From assembly GCA_039619475.1 (NCBI GenBank), contig CM077115.1, forward strand, positions 394,602,557-394,666,556: 64,000 nt of DNA, written 5' to 3'. This stretch comes from Icerya purchasi (lineage: Eukaryota > Arthropoda > Insecta > Hemiptera > Monophlebidae). The notes beneath the pieces are model-generated. The model had not been told where the DNA came from. It worked only from the letters and a program-made list of their open reading frames with translations, and made no database searches. Shown here in pieces: positions 22,701 through 32,029 of this stretch (positions are counted from its first letter, which is position 1; each line of letters starts with the position of its first letter). Both the position numbers and the translations under genes were made by a program.

Positions 22701-24503
22701 AAGCGGATGATGATAGTGAGGAGAAAAAAACAAAGAATATTGTGTACCAGAAACTGATTCAGCAGTGAACGCAAAATAACCAGTGAAACACTACACTAAG
22801 TAGACGCCAATTTTTGTTTCTTGGGGGGCCACTAATTATTTGCTGTCTAACTATGTTCTTATACAGTGTTTGCAAGAATTATTTATAAAATTCTAAGTAG
22901 CCATTTAAAATCCGATTTTAAATGTTTATTTATTTTGAATAATTCGTCTGCAAAATTAAGTAACATTAGAAACGTTTTGCATAGTACTAAATAAAAAAAA
23001 ATGTGACGAGCGTCATTTGCTGTCTCACTGTATCACTCTATGTTGACACAATGTTTACAGGAATTTAATAAAATGGTAAGTAGCCGTTTAAACTCTGTTT
23101 TTAAAAAGTTGATTTATTTTGAATACTTCGTCCATAAACTTAAATACAATTAAAAATGCCTTACGCACATATTATCATATAATGAAAAATGTAAGAATAA
23201 AAAGTGTCATTTGTTGTCTCACTGTGTCACTGTGTTAATACCATGTGCCAACACTGAACGATATGTCCTAATAAAAATCGTTTTCGTTCAATTCTTTTAG
23301 TCCCGAAGTCAGCAGCAACGAAAAAGGAGAAATCAGATTTGAAACACGAGCCGGAGAAAACATTCGGAACAAACAGGAAAACTAATCTATCCGCGAATCA
23401 TAACAAGAATAGTACTAGCAAAGCAAACAAATTCATGAACGGTAACGAGTCATCGCAGAAGCACCTTTCAGCGGCTGGCAGCCATCACGGCAATAAAAAA
23501 AAAAGCGCCAGTAAGTTTGGCCGTACAGCTTATGTTTCTTTTTTCATTTCCAATCTGACTTTTGCATAGAGCACAAGTAATTATTGCGCTATACTCAAAA
23601 ATATATGCATAATATTTAATATAATTTTCTCCCTTCTTCAAAAGTATTAATTTCTCCTCAACTAATCGGCAAAACAAAGAATTTAAGCAATTTAATGGCG
23701 TCTCAATAGACTGCCTTAACTAACGAAAAATTATGAATAAATCGACAAAACAAAATTATTAATAATTATATCTTCATGTACTAAAAATAAAATAAAAGAG
23801 CCCTACAAATAAATTAATATTAAAGTTGGACTAAAGAGTCTTACTTCTCAGTCTCACTCGTGCTTTTCATTTTGAGTATACGCCATCGATAAAGGACGGG
23901 TCATAACTGCAAATTAAACATTTTCGAACCGTTTATTTGCCAACTGTTACGCAGAGGGAGGAAGAGAGGGAAAGAAATTTCTGAAATTTGAATGCAACAA
24001 GATAGATATTTAAAGTATGCACATCCAAGACATCCGTTTTTTATATGCTCGTTGTGATACGGTGAAACTATTTTCACAAGTTCATTCACACTGCGTGATA
24101 ACATTAATAAGTACATTTTTCAACATTAATGAAGTTGTGATTCCAACATAGATTTATATCATAGCACCGGTACAAGTAACAAAATATTCTAGTACTATCT
24201 TAAACACATCTAAAAGTTTACAATTCGAAAACAAATTCTCTCGAAAAAGATCACGCTGGGTTACGGATAATATAATTTAGTTATCGCAATACAAAAAAAA
24301 AAAAGAGAAAGACACATAAATTTATTTTCTAACCAAAAGCTTCAAAGAGGTCCAAAGGTTGTCCAGAAAAACAAAAGAAGATTATTATTCCAAGTTATTA
24401 CATGAATGTTGTCGAAACCAAAAGAACTATCGGGAAGCATTCGTTTAAATTTAACTGCTTCTGTTTAACTACAAAGAAAAGATGCCGATAAAATATTAGC
24501 ACC

Positions 24504-24538
<35 letters not shown>

Positions 24539-25253
24539 GTTTAATAAAAGCAATTAAAGTTAAATTTAAACAAATGTTGGACGAATATGGACTAATGTAT
24601 GTCCGAGGTCGTAAGCATTACTTACGGTTTTTTATTGGTGAAAAAAAAAATCTTAAGTTCTCGCCAAATTTATACAGTTTTAAAAGATTATTTATAGAGA
24701 TATATAGAATAGTGCATACAAATAATTAGTACATTCCGTAACTTGCGCCGTGATACCAGATATTTACTGTTAGGTTGTGAGCATAATAATGAAAATTTTT
24801 GCAATATTACTACGAAACAATTAGTTAATAAGCACTTTCATGAATTTAACAGATTTACGGCAGTTAAAATCAATTTCTGCAAAATCAACTTAAATTAGTA
24901 CTAAAAATTAAGGATCTGTAAGTAATGTTAAAATTTAAATTTTTAACAAAATTGTAAAACATGAATTTGGAAAATTAATATAAAATTATCCTATCGTTTA
25001 TTAGGAATGAGGGGAAAAAAAAGATAAATTATTAGGCTATCTAATCCTTTGGAAGCGATCAGCATGTATAACTCCGTTTATCACATTCCTACATTATTAC
25101 TTGACCGGTGTTCGTTGTTGGTAATCGACCTAGATGAATTGTAGTCGATTGACATAGTGCGGAAGAGAAAAAAAAAATGAATAGGAAAATAAAAGTTACT
25201 GAAAATAAAGAAAATTATTATATGAAACCAAGCAGCTGCATGGGATACATTTT

Positions 25254-25284
<31 letters not shown>

Positions 25285-25455
25285 GGGGCTCGTCAACCAT
25301 GGACTTACATCTAGAAATAATATATTTCCATTCGATATGACACAGTTAATTTTACTGATATGAGGCTCTGAATTTTTCATTTTTCTAGATATTTTAAATT
25401 TTATAATAGGTGATTGAGTAGTTTGGTACATCCTGTATATCTGTGAATACACACC

Positions 25456-25494
<39 letters not shown>

Positions 25495-27707
25495 TTTACA
25501 ATGAAAATAGTTTACAAAGAATTAAATACAATATATAGTAACATTAATTAGGAACAATGATGCCGTAATCTTTACAATCGTCCGTGTGTAATAGTACTGA
25601 AAATATATATTTTAAAAGATTCCAATAAATTTGTAGTTGATTTTTTCTCAAAATTTGTTGAATAGACTCCTGACAGAAAATACATTCTTATGAGAAATAT
25701 ATATACACATTTTAAATTCTCTGACATATTAATTATTTTTTATACTACGGAATATTTAGGTTCAAATGTTCTCTACGCAACCACGTTGTCTATTGCTAAG
25801 TGTGTAACATGATTTTAATGAATTTTCCTTTGAAGTTAATACCGTTTAAATGTTTTATGGTTTTTTAATCAAATTATTTTCCGTATAGTATTCAGCAACG
25901 AAATCGAAGACATTGATTGTCCGGTGCTGAATGATGTCATAAAAAAGTGCTACGAAATAGTTAGTCTAACTGGCGACCGTGACAATGTATTTCTACCGTT
26001 CTGCGTAATTCACCAGATTTGTTACATCTGCGTAAGTGTAAAAATTATTTGAAATATATCAATTTTTAGAAATTTATGTGAGTGTATGCACACTGTTGCG
26101 GATTTTTAATTATTTTAAAATATTTTACGGAAAAAGTTTTAAATTTAGATTATGTTAAAATTTATTATTATGAAATTTTTTCATCTTTTCAATCCGCTCG
26201 TCCATTCCCCGAACTGTCACTTAAGGGGTTACATAATGTTGGCGCTCGGAAAAATAGGCATAAAAATAAAAAAAGTTTTTAACGCAGCTATTAAATATAT
26301 AAAATAATATTTATTTTACACTACGAATCATTTGAAATCATGACGAATAGAAGATATTAAAAAATGAGGAAGATATTAGCCATGAAATGGAGGAGCCTCT
26401 TTTGAAAATCCTCGCTGATGGCGTACTTATTTTTTCTCTCAAGCATCATCAGAAAAATAAAAAAATAAAATTTCTTATTTAAAAATGTAATAGCTAAGAC
26501 GTAGCGTGGGAAAAAGTATTTTTAATTTTTTTCTAGAAATGACAGAAGTTTGAAAAATGAACTTTAATTTTTATCGAGAAAACGCTTGAATCAATTGCAA
26601 GGTTTAATAATCGCATCATTTGTGTAATATATCCATCGTTAAATATGTTAGCTGCAATGTAAGATGCAATTTCAACTTTACAGTATGCACTTTTTACTAT
26701 AAGATCAAATATCTGTCCGGAGTAAAATGAAACAAAAGTGGAAACGCCTAAAAAGGATAAGAGTTCTACTGTGTTTTTCGTTTATTTTGCTTCTTGAACA
26801 GCGGCTTTTATGAATAATTCACATGTAGCTTTTATGGTGGTGTGAATGTCATTCACCTTAGAACGATTGGAATATTGATTTAACATTAAGCCCATGATTC
26901 TACAATAACTAAAAATAAATTAGGTATTAATAATAAGTATACCAAACGATAGACAACGTAAAATAATCTTCAACCATACTAACTAAATTATCTTATAACA
27001 ATAACTAATCAGAACTTCCTCACCTAACTTCTATTCACTATGGAACTTTTCCGGGTTATGCTGTGTAATTTCAAGGGCATTTGCAGTAGCAAAGAAGAAC
27101 TAAAAAAGTACTTAGTAAAAAACAATATCAGCATCTGTGGGATATCTAAGACGCGGCTAAAACATTACTATTGGTCTAGTGTATCTAACTATAACATAAT
27201 AAGGGATGGCAAAAGTAGACGAAAACAGAAAAATATTAACATAACCAGAATTGTACAAGATCCCATTCAAATTAGTGCAATCACTTTAAAGTTACATAGC
27301 TCACCGCTTGTTGATCTTAATGATATACTCTCCTCCCGGTCATAGCATGTACTATAGTCAATGGGTAGATGTAATCTCCGAAATTAATCACCTTTTATAA
27401 TTATGGGAGACTTTAAGTTTTGAAGTATGTTAAATCAAACCTTGAAAGCACAGAGCTATTAAAATTAATAAATCAATACATTACTTCATCTAAACTATCC
27501 GACGGCAGTCGAAACTTCGGATAGGCAAACTGTCGATCGCAATCAGTGTCTGTTTTTAAATAGAGAAAATAAATGTCAAAATCCTGTGTATTAATTAGTT
27601 GATAAAACAACGAATAATTATCTAAGCGTAAACAATAGAACCCTTTTAAAGTGAACGTATAGATTTAAATAGTGGGTTATTATTAAAATTAAGAATCAAT
27701 CATAACA

Positions 27708-27747
<40 letters not shown>

Positions 27748-30700
27748 ATTAGTTTATAAGATTAACAAATATAATTAATTGGTTTTTTAACTTTTAACTT
27801 TATTTATTAATGCCATGAATGTACGTAACTCCGAAACATGTCGGCTCTTTGAAATATTTTTAAAATTTAATTTTCTCTAAAACATGTTTTTATAAAATTT
27901 TTAATAAAGTGATAACACAGAAAATGGGCATAAAAATTTATAACTCAAATAATTGTAACGTTTTAACTATGCATTTATTTATCGAGAATTTCTTTTGTTG
28001 CAATCATAATTTTTTAAAAAAAAAACAGTTACATTCCTCGAATTTTACGACTAGTACATGCAAACATGGATTATTTCTCGAAGGTTTCCTTAAATCATTC
28101 GTAATTTTCGTTAATGCAACACAACCATGTTGCAACAAAATTCCACACATAGTTTAATTTTATTATAGAAATTACAATAATACCTAAATTATGAAATGTA
28201 TAACACATAAATTAACCATTCGAACTTTTCCTTTTTCTGTTTAAATTAATTATTTTCCCTGTTCTACTGAATTTTAGTTATACACCCTGTCAAGAAAGTA
28301 TCGGGAATTGTTAAATAAAACGAACAATTTTTAATTTTCATCCAAATTTATTTTGTCACCTTCAAAATAACATCCATTCGAAGCGATGCACATATGCCAA
28401 CGCTTTTTCCACTCGGCAAAGCACTTCTGATAGGCGGTTTCCGGGATGGCCTTTAGCTCTCGCGTCGCATTCGTCTTGATGTCATCAATCGATTCGAAGC
28501 GCATTCCCCGTAGCGGAAATTTGAGTTTTGAGAATAGGAAGAAGTCGCAGGGTGCTAAATCTGGTGAATACGGCGGTTGTTCGATGATATTTACCGAGTG
28601 TTTGGCCAAAAACTCATTCACAATTATGGCTTTGTGAGACGGCGCATTATCGTGATGGAGAATCCAAGAATTGTCGACCCACAAATCGTTACGTTTACGA
28701 CGGATAGCCTCTCTCAAACGTCTCAAAACACTTAAGTAAAACTCTTTGGTGACTGTCTGTCCGGCTGGCACATATTCATAGTGTACCACGCCTCGAATAT
28801 CGAAGAAAACAATCAACATGATCTTCACTTTCGATCGGCTTTGGCGAGGTTTTTTCGGCTTTGGCGCGCCAATTGGCCGCCATTCGGACGATTGCTGGTT
28901 CGTAAGCGTGTCGTACTCGTACACCCATGTCTCGTCACCAGTAATTATCTTTTCCAAGAAGGTAGGATCCAAATTGGCTCGATCCAGCATGTCTGCAGCT
29001 ACCTGTTCTCGGTACTTTTTTTGAAAGAAATTCAGGTCTTTCGGAACAAGCCGAGCCGCAACGCGTTGCATACCCAATTTTTCGTGCACAATCGTACGTA
29101 CGCTCTCGTGTGACATGCCCAATCCATGAGCCATCTCTCTCAAGCTCACATGACAATTTTCAGCAACGATTTCCTTGATTTTATCGACGTTATCATCGGT
29201 CACACTCGTTGAAGGCCGTCCAGAGCGAGGCATGTCTTCGACCGTCTCCCGACCATCCTTGAACGCTCTGTACCACTCGTAAACCCGCGTTTTTGATAAA
29301 GCAGATTCACCAAAAGCCTTCTGTAACATTTTCAGTGTATCGGCACAAGAAATTTCGTTCGAAACACAGAATTTAACACAAGTACGTTGTTCAATATTTT
29401 CACTCATTGTAAAACTTCGACAAAACCTTCAAGGTCGACTGATTTTAACAGCTGCTGTAAACACACTGGTTGACAGATCGCGCTAAAAATAGGCATCATA
29501 ATACAAAACAGTTGTACCAACCTGGAAAAAAAAAATTATCTGCCTAGCTATTACCCGGGAGATTTAAATTGACAATTCCCGATACTTTCTTGACAGGGTG
29601 TATGAAAAGGATTAAACCATTAGGTTCGTTGCATTATTATTCATAAATGTAGAACTTTCGATACATTTGTGAATATTACTGAAATTAGATATAGAACATT
29701 TAAACTTTAAACAGCTGAGTAATGATACATAAATTTTTACTTTCATTAGACAATTAAAAGTTACAGCAAAACCCGCTAAATGTTAATTGTTAACAGTTTT
29801 AAGACATCGGTGTACAGCTAACATCTGCTGGCACAATCTACTACTGGCGCAGGTATGGAAAGAAACAAAAATAGTGCTATGATCGTGTCGCATCGCAAAT
29901 AACTGGTTTTAGCACTGTGATTCACATCTAGCACTCGGCAGAATCTAGATACTAATGGTAAACCTAATTGATAAGGCTATTCTCATCACATATGTGTGTG
30001 ACGGTCGCTGAGAAAAGGTACATAGTGTCATCAGAAAAAACAATTAACCGAGAAAAACGCGTTTAAAGTTTCGCAGTGTAATACACTACTTTAAGGTGGT
30101 AATTTTTAATTATACAATTACGATTTAGAACAGGAAAAAAGGGTTTGTTTTCACCTGTGTTTGACCTACTTCACGTTAAAGAGCGTGCTTTTTCAGGTGT
30201 CTGAAATTAAGTCAAAACCGCATATTGTACACACACTATGTACCTTTTCTTAGCGACCGTCACATATGCTAAAATGCCCAATTCTTCTTCTCTCGCGGCT
30301 CACGCTGTCAACAGGCGCTATCCTCCTGTCGTAGAGCGCACACACCAGGACATTTGCACAACCCCTAACACTACACGTGCCCCGAATAATTCGATAAAAA
30401 CGAAAATTACAAAACCGGTCGTGTTAACGTCCCGGGCCGTACTTGTATTCTCCGTTGACATTGAACAATGCGATGATGGCGAGAGCAGATCGAAAATTAA
30501 TGATTTTAACCAGAGAATAATTTCTGGCTCAACATTATTGCGCCAGGTAAATACCGAATCCGTATCAATATATATATATATAATTGATAAATTGCGAATG
30601 AATAATTACCATTGGCCAATCTGAAAAATGCTGAATGCGAATAATCAAAGAATACACACAGCAGGTTAAAAAATTTAAATATCTCGGGTGCTATATTGCA

Positions 30701-31892
30701 TCGAATTTAAACCCTGAGACAGAAATTAAACAAAGATGCGAACATGCGCGCACTGCTTTTGGAAAACTGAAAAAGCTGTTAACAGATAAATCATTAAACT
30801 TGGAAATTCGGAAAAGACTAATGAAAAGCTGTATTTGGCCTATTATGCTCTATGGGCTGGAAGCTACAACATATTCCGGCACAGCACTCAACTATCTGGA
30901 GGCGTGCGAAATGTGGCTTTATCGTCGCATGCTGAAGATTCCTTCGAAAGCGGGCATGAGAAACGAAGATGTACTAAAATCCGTCCAAGAAGAAAGGATG
31001 ATCCGTCGAATAATCGAAGAAAGGAAAATAAGATACTTTGGACACACATAATCAGAGGAGAAAGATATGAAATCATCCGGCTTCTTCTTCAAGGGAAAAT
31101 TGAAGGAAAAAGAGGAGTGGGACGCAGAAAACTATCTTGGACCCAGGACATTCGGAAATGGACCGGAATAACATCTATAGAGAGAGATTAGTTCAAGCTG
31201 CCAGAAATAGGGATATATGATCAACATCCCCTGTGATCGCTACGCACGGTAACCGTGAACAGCATTTTGATGAAGATGAATCTCAAAAATGCAACGTACC
31301 ACTTTTTCATTATTTAGAGAGGAAAAAAGTGCGCTATAAAAAATATAAAAACGAATAATTAGCTTCGTTTGATAGACTTACACGAAGTCACTGTAGTGCT
31401 GCGAAGAAATTGTATGTTCAAAATTGAACCACTGCTACAACACGTGGAATATAATTTTAAGCTCTAAAAACTGGCATGTCCTATTTATTTGCTTTTCTCC
31501 AATATTTACTTATACGGTGTTTAAAAATTTACATTCTTTAGTCTGTTATTTTGTAAATTTTAATAAGCTTCTATTAAATTCAGCTGCCTGAGAGAGTAAA
31601 AAAATTTGATTATTCAGAAGATTAGTCTTTTTTTTTTTTTTTTAAATAATTTTAATTTATCTTTTAATTTTCATTTTCTTTCATTTTGTAGGGTGCAAAC
31701 AATAAAGATTACGAGGAGTCTTGCGATATAAATTTCATTTCGGGATCAGTAGCGTTCTGCGGAGAAGCACCTCTGTGTCAATATACCGCTCGTCGCATCA
31801 TGCAGACGATGTATGGTCTCCGGAAACGTTTCGACGTTGACACTTGCGACTCGTGTTTACCAGCATCTTTACAGAAACTGTTTGCCCAGTAA
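13560..31892 (+). CDS. Secreted prohormone-like protein with a ten-cysteine C-terminal module (5 coding exons, 814 aa)
   Basis: Coding exons: 13560-13773, 19060-20736, 23301-23510, 25889-26031, 31692-31892. Junction phases are 1, 1, 1, 0 and all introns are GT/AG. Residues 1-21 form a signal peptide (hydrophobic LLSIWLLMHL, cleavage after ADA). The middle is hydrophilic, with dibasic sites at 143-144, 311-313 (GKR, an amidation-type site), 338-340, 368-370, 458-459 and 471-472, the last two bracketing SVDWSTYFGVD. A run of seven Gln is at 486-492. Residues 711-803 carry ten Cys (711, 721, 739, 745, 748, 759, 771, 777, 800, 803), enough for five disulfides. This suggests a protein of the secretory pathway, possibly a neuropeptide or prohormone precursor or an extracellular factor. 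I do not recognise the family. The exon model is strong; the function is inference. Confidence 0.82.
14608..15105. repeat. Possible non-autonomous DNA element between G- and C-runs
   Basis: A G-run after caaaaca (14608-14625) is mirrored by a long C-run (15045-15070) followed by acgttggcacgccactg, which read in reverse (cagtggcgtgcc) resembles hAT ends. The left end lacks a matching terminal repeat and no target duplication was found, so this is weak. Confidence 0.25.
15600..15830 (-). mobile_element. LINE reverse transcriptase fragment (thumb region)
   Basis: A 69-codon frame (15600-15809) contains KKYLGITIDRELKFNSHL and YRARSILYKGIV, the conserved YLG box and following helix region at the C-terminal side of LINE reverse transcriptases. 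No other domain is present nearby, so this is a short remnant in intron 1, antisense to the host gene. Confidence 0.7.
17496..18762 (+). mobile_element. mariner transposon, complete ends, dead transposase (1267 bp)
   Basis: Terminal inverted repeats: 17496 cgaggcacgttcaaaaagta... and, reading inward from 18762, cgcgggacgttcaaaaagta..., identical over ~25 of 27 bases. Each is flanked by TA (17494-17495; 18763-18764), the standard mariner target duplication. Length is typical of the family. Confidence 0.92.
17780..18645 (+). pseudogene. mariner transposase remnant
   Basis: Pieces of a D,D34D transposase in shifting frames: GRTNVKDEQR (~17822-17851), a TGDAT remnant of the first catalytic motif near 18092 followed by a stop, then ILHDNARPHTA and YSPALVSSDYHLF in 18353-18483. 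The spacing between the second and third Asp is 34 residues, as in mariner. Several frameshifts and stops make it inactive. It differs clearly from the intact mariner at 28331. Confidence 0.85.
19060..20736 (+). other. Host gene coding exon 2 (large exon)
   Basis: 1677 bp. The acceptor is taaaaacag|ac and the donor ttcag|gtattc, phase 1 at both ends. Encodes residues 72-630. It is richer in G+C than the surrounding introns and open throughout, as expected for real coding sequence. Contains the GKR site (nt 19776-19784), the KK-SVDWSTYFGVD-KR segment (~20217-20258) and a CAG run (20299-20320) encoding polyglutamine. The last ~100 residues (DLKAAEDAVIDNVLKY, EVEKFKQTVIGQLAAAYN) look helical. 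Confidence 0.85.
20299..20321 (+). repeat. (CAG)n microsatellite inside coding exon 2
   Basis: Seven consecutive CAG codons encoding polyglutamine at residues 486-492. A likely length-variable site. Confidence 0.85.
21480..23260. repeat. Three diverged ~190-bp tandem units in intron 2, split by a hAT remnant
   Basis: Units at 21480-21640, 22850-23040 and 23041-23235 share, in order, 'aagtagcc / gtaagcag', 'tattttgaataattcgtctg', 'aacattagaaacgtt', 'aaaaatgt' and 'tgtcatttg'. The last two also end in ctgtctcactgt. The hAT-derived block 21641-22838 sits exactly between the tgtcatttg of unit 1 and an atttgctgtct phrase that resumes the pattern. Confidence 0.6.
21641..22838 (-). mobile_element. 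hAT transposon remnant with dimerisation domain
   Basis: On the minus strand, 22774-22529 encodes TVVSGERSFSKLKLIKTYLRS, the signature of the hAT C-terminal dimerisation region. A second frame (about 22520-22430) continues with LALLSIEKQVLENLDF. One outer border, cagcggcggatccaa (21641), and the other, ggggggccacta (~22820), resemble degenerate hAT termini. Another hAT-like terminus, cagggccgagcttaacc, lies at 22171. Whether this is one element or two nested ones is unresolved. Heavily deleted. Confidence 0.65.
23301..23510 (+). other. Host gene coding exon 3
   Basis: The acceptor is attcttttag|tc and the donor cgcca|gtaagt, phase 1 at both ends. Encodes residues 631-700, a Lys/Asn/Ser-rich hydrophilic linker (KSAATKKEKSD ... 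HHGNKKKSA) with no cysteine. Reading past the donor soon meets a stop, which supports the splice call. Confidence 0.78.
24506..24535. repeat. (ATT)n microsatellite
   Basis: About ten consecutive ATT units. Confidence 0.9.
25250..25315 (-). mobile_element. LINE/SINE 3'-tail remnant with C-run and A-run
   Basis: On the minus strand, gtccatggttgacgagccc runs into a ~25-nt C-run (G-run 25264-25288) and a ~14-nt A-run (T-run 25250-25263). The phrase tggttgacgagccc followed by A is shared with the LINE end at 8083-8110. No coding part is attached. Confidence 0.5.
25461..25492. repeat. (AT)n microsatellite
   Basis: Sixteen AT units in intron 3. Confidence 0.9.
25889..26031 (+). other. Host gene coding exon 4 (cysteines 1-5)
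   Basis: The acceptor is ccgtatag|ta and the donor atctgc|gtaagt; phase 1 in, phase 0 out. Encodes residues 701-748 with Cys 711, 721, 739, 745 and 748, ending FCVIHQICYIC. The closely spaced C-x5-C-x2-C at the exon end continues into exon 5. Confidence 0.8.
27040..27420 (+). mobile_element. LINE endonuclease-domain fragment
   Basis: A 101-codon frame beginning at 27040 reads EELKKYLVKNNISICGISKTRL and YNIIRDGKS, the pattern of the first part of an AP-like LINE endonuclease (Ile-rich strand, then the ETRL catalytic box, here with Lys in place of Glu). A further GDF remnant follows near 27408. The catalytic Glu is lost and the rest of the element is absent. Confidence 0.6.
27489..27666 (-). 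repeat. Inverted partial duplicate of the host gene's intron 1/exon 2 boundary
   Basis: The reverse complement matches 18939-19120 over its whole length with about a dozen mismatches and one 4-nt gap (~93% identity by eye). It carries ~120 bp of intron 1, the acceptor (taaaaacag) and the first ~60 bp of exon 2. It lies in intron 4 of the same gene, opposite in orientation and ~8.4 kb away. Confidence 0.9.
27713..27744. repeat. (AT)n microsatellite
   Basis: About sixteen AT units shortly after the inverted duplicate. Confidence 0.9.
28283..29600 (-). mobile_element. mariner transposon, intact, 1318 bp
   Basis: Terminal inverted repeats of 29 bp match perfectly: 28283-28311 starts caccctgtcaagaaagtatc and 29572-29600 is its exact reverse complement. 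TA flanks lie at 28281-28282 and 29601-29602. It carries a single uninterrupted transposase frame on the minus strand. Perfect ends plus an open frame indicate a young, possibly still mobilisable copy. Confidence 0.96.
28331..29407 (-). CDS. mariner transposase, 358 aa, apparently intact
   Basis: Cut-and-paste DNA transposase that binds the element's terminal repeats and inserts at TA. N-terminal helix-turn-helix region (residues ~1-115) with ALSKTRVYEWYRAFKDGRE, the linker RSGRPSTS and a second HTH (MSHESVRTI, KLGMQRV). The catalytic domain has TGDETWVYEYD (~157-167), LHHDNAPSHKA and YSPDLAPCDFFLF. The spacing between the second and third Asp is exactly 34 residues, the D,D34D mariner signature. 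Length is normal and no stop or frameshift is seen. The start ATG at 29407 follows a ~190-bp leader inside the right terminal repeat. Antisense to the host gene in intron 4. The subfamily is not certain. Confidence 0.95.
   Translation of the reverse strand: MSENIEQRTCVKFCVSNEISCADTLKMLQKAFGESALSKTRVYEWYRAFKDGRETVEDMPRSGRPSTSVTDDNVDKIKEIVAENCHVSLREMAHGLGMSHESVRTIVHEKLGMQRVAARLVPKDLNFFQKKYREQVAADMLDRANLDPTFLEKIITGDETWVYEYDTLTNQQSSEWRPIGAPKPKKPRQSRSKVKIMLIVFFDIRGVVHYEYVPAGQTVTKEFYLSVLRRLREAIRRKRNDLWVDNSWILHHDNAPSHKAIIVNEFLAKHSVNIIEQPPYSPDLAPCDFFLFSKLKFPLRGMRFESIDDIKTNATRELKAIPETAYQKCFAEWKKRWHMCIASNGCYFEGDKINLDEN
29993..30264. mobile_element. Short MITE with TA flanks (272 bp)
   Basis: The left end acggtcgctgagaaaaggta (30001-30020) and the right end pair as inverted repeats of ~35 bp (gtgacggtcgctRagaaaagg...catagtgt; right arm ~30233-30264). 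TA lies at 29991-29992 and 30265-30266. No coding capacity. The TA target suggests Tc1/mariner-type mobilisation, but the ends do not match either mariner in this window. Confidence 0.8.
30620..31270 (+). mobile_element. RTE-like LINE, 3' end of ORF2
   Basis: The frame 30635-31051 encodes FKYLGCYIASNLNPETEIKQR, RKRLMKSCIWPIMLYGLEA and MWLYRRMLKI, then RKIRYFGHT. After a one-base shift the second frame (to 31191) gives LQGKIEGKRGVGRRKLSW. This is the C-terminal reverse transcriptase region of an endonuclease-reverse transcriptase LINE, RTE/BovB-like by pattern. 5'-truncated, with a frameshift near 31050. A related fragment is at 50990-51240. Confidence 0.78.
31692..31892 (+). other. Host gene terminal coding exon 5 (cysteines 6-10)
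   Basis: The acceptor is ttcattttgtag|gg after a strong pyrimidine tract; phase 0. Encodes residues 749-814 with Cys 759, 771, 777, 800 and 803, ending SLQKLFAQ and a TAA at 31890-31892. The even total of ten Cys across exons 4 and 5 supports the exon pairing. Confidence 0.82.
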
Positions 31893-32004
31893 ACATTTAC
31901 CAATTTAACTATCCCTTTTTCCGCACGTACCATAAATATTATTCGTATTTCCGAGACTTTCGACAAAGTAAATTATGCTTGTTCTTATTCATTTTTTCGG
32001 TGAA

Positions 32005-32026
32005 AATAAATAAATTAATAAATAAA
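32005..32026 (+). terminator. Candidate polyadenylation signals of the host gene
   Basis: aataaa at 32005-32010 and again at 32021-32026, about 115-130 bp after the stop codon, a normal distance for a short insect 3' UTR. Confidence 0.55.
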
Positions 32027-32029
32027 GAA

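Larger units (their letters stand above)
20737..23300 (+). other. Intron 2 of the host gene
   Basis: Bounded by gtattc and tcttttag. Contains ~190-bp tandem repeats (21480-23260) interrupted by hAT-derived sequence. The first 700 bp hold only AT-rich DNA with scattered 'aaacagtg' words. Confidence 0.75.
23511..25888 (+). other. Intron 3 of the host gene
   Basis: Bounded by gtaagt and ccgtatag. Contains an (ATT)n microsatellite (24506-24535), a LINE 3'-tail remnant on the minus strand (25250-25315) and an (AT)n run (25461-25492). Otherwise AT-rich with no coding segment. Confidence 0.75.
26032..31691 (+). other. Intron 4 of the host gene (~5.7 kb), TE-rich
   Basis: Bounded by gtaagt and cattttgtag. 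Contains a LINE endonuclease fragment (27040-27420), an inverted copy of the intron 1/exon 2 junction (27489-27666), an intact mariner (28283-29600), a MITE (29993-30264) and an RTE-like LINE end (30620-31270). The first kilobase (26.03-27.03 kb) is AT-rich with nothing recognised. Confidence 0.75.

Noticed and set aside
20905..23245. One large element bounded by 'aaacagtgtgaaacagtg' and 'ctcactgtgtcactgtg'
   Set aside because: The similarity is short and low-complexity; tandem units and hAT remnants explain the interval better.
24506..24535. CRISPR-like or satellite array
   Set aside because: Simple (ATT)n microsatellite; no repeat-spacer structure anywhere in the window.
25081..25458. 125-codon minus-strand frame with polyproline and polylysine
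   Set aside because: Created by the G-run and T-run of a LINE tail; no real protein content.
28446..29156. Plus-strand frames and a short minus-strand frame inside the mariner
   Set aside because: Other-frame shadows of the intact transposase gene.
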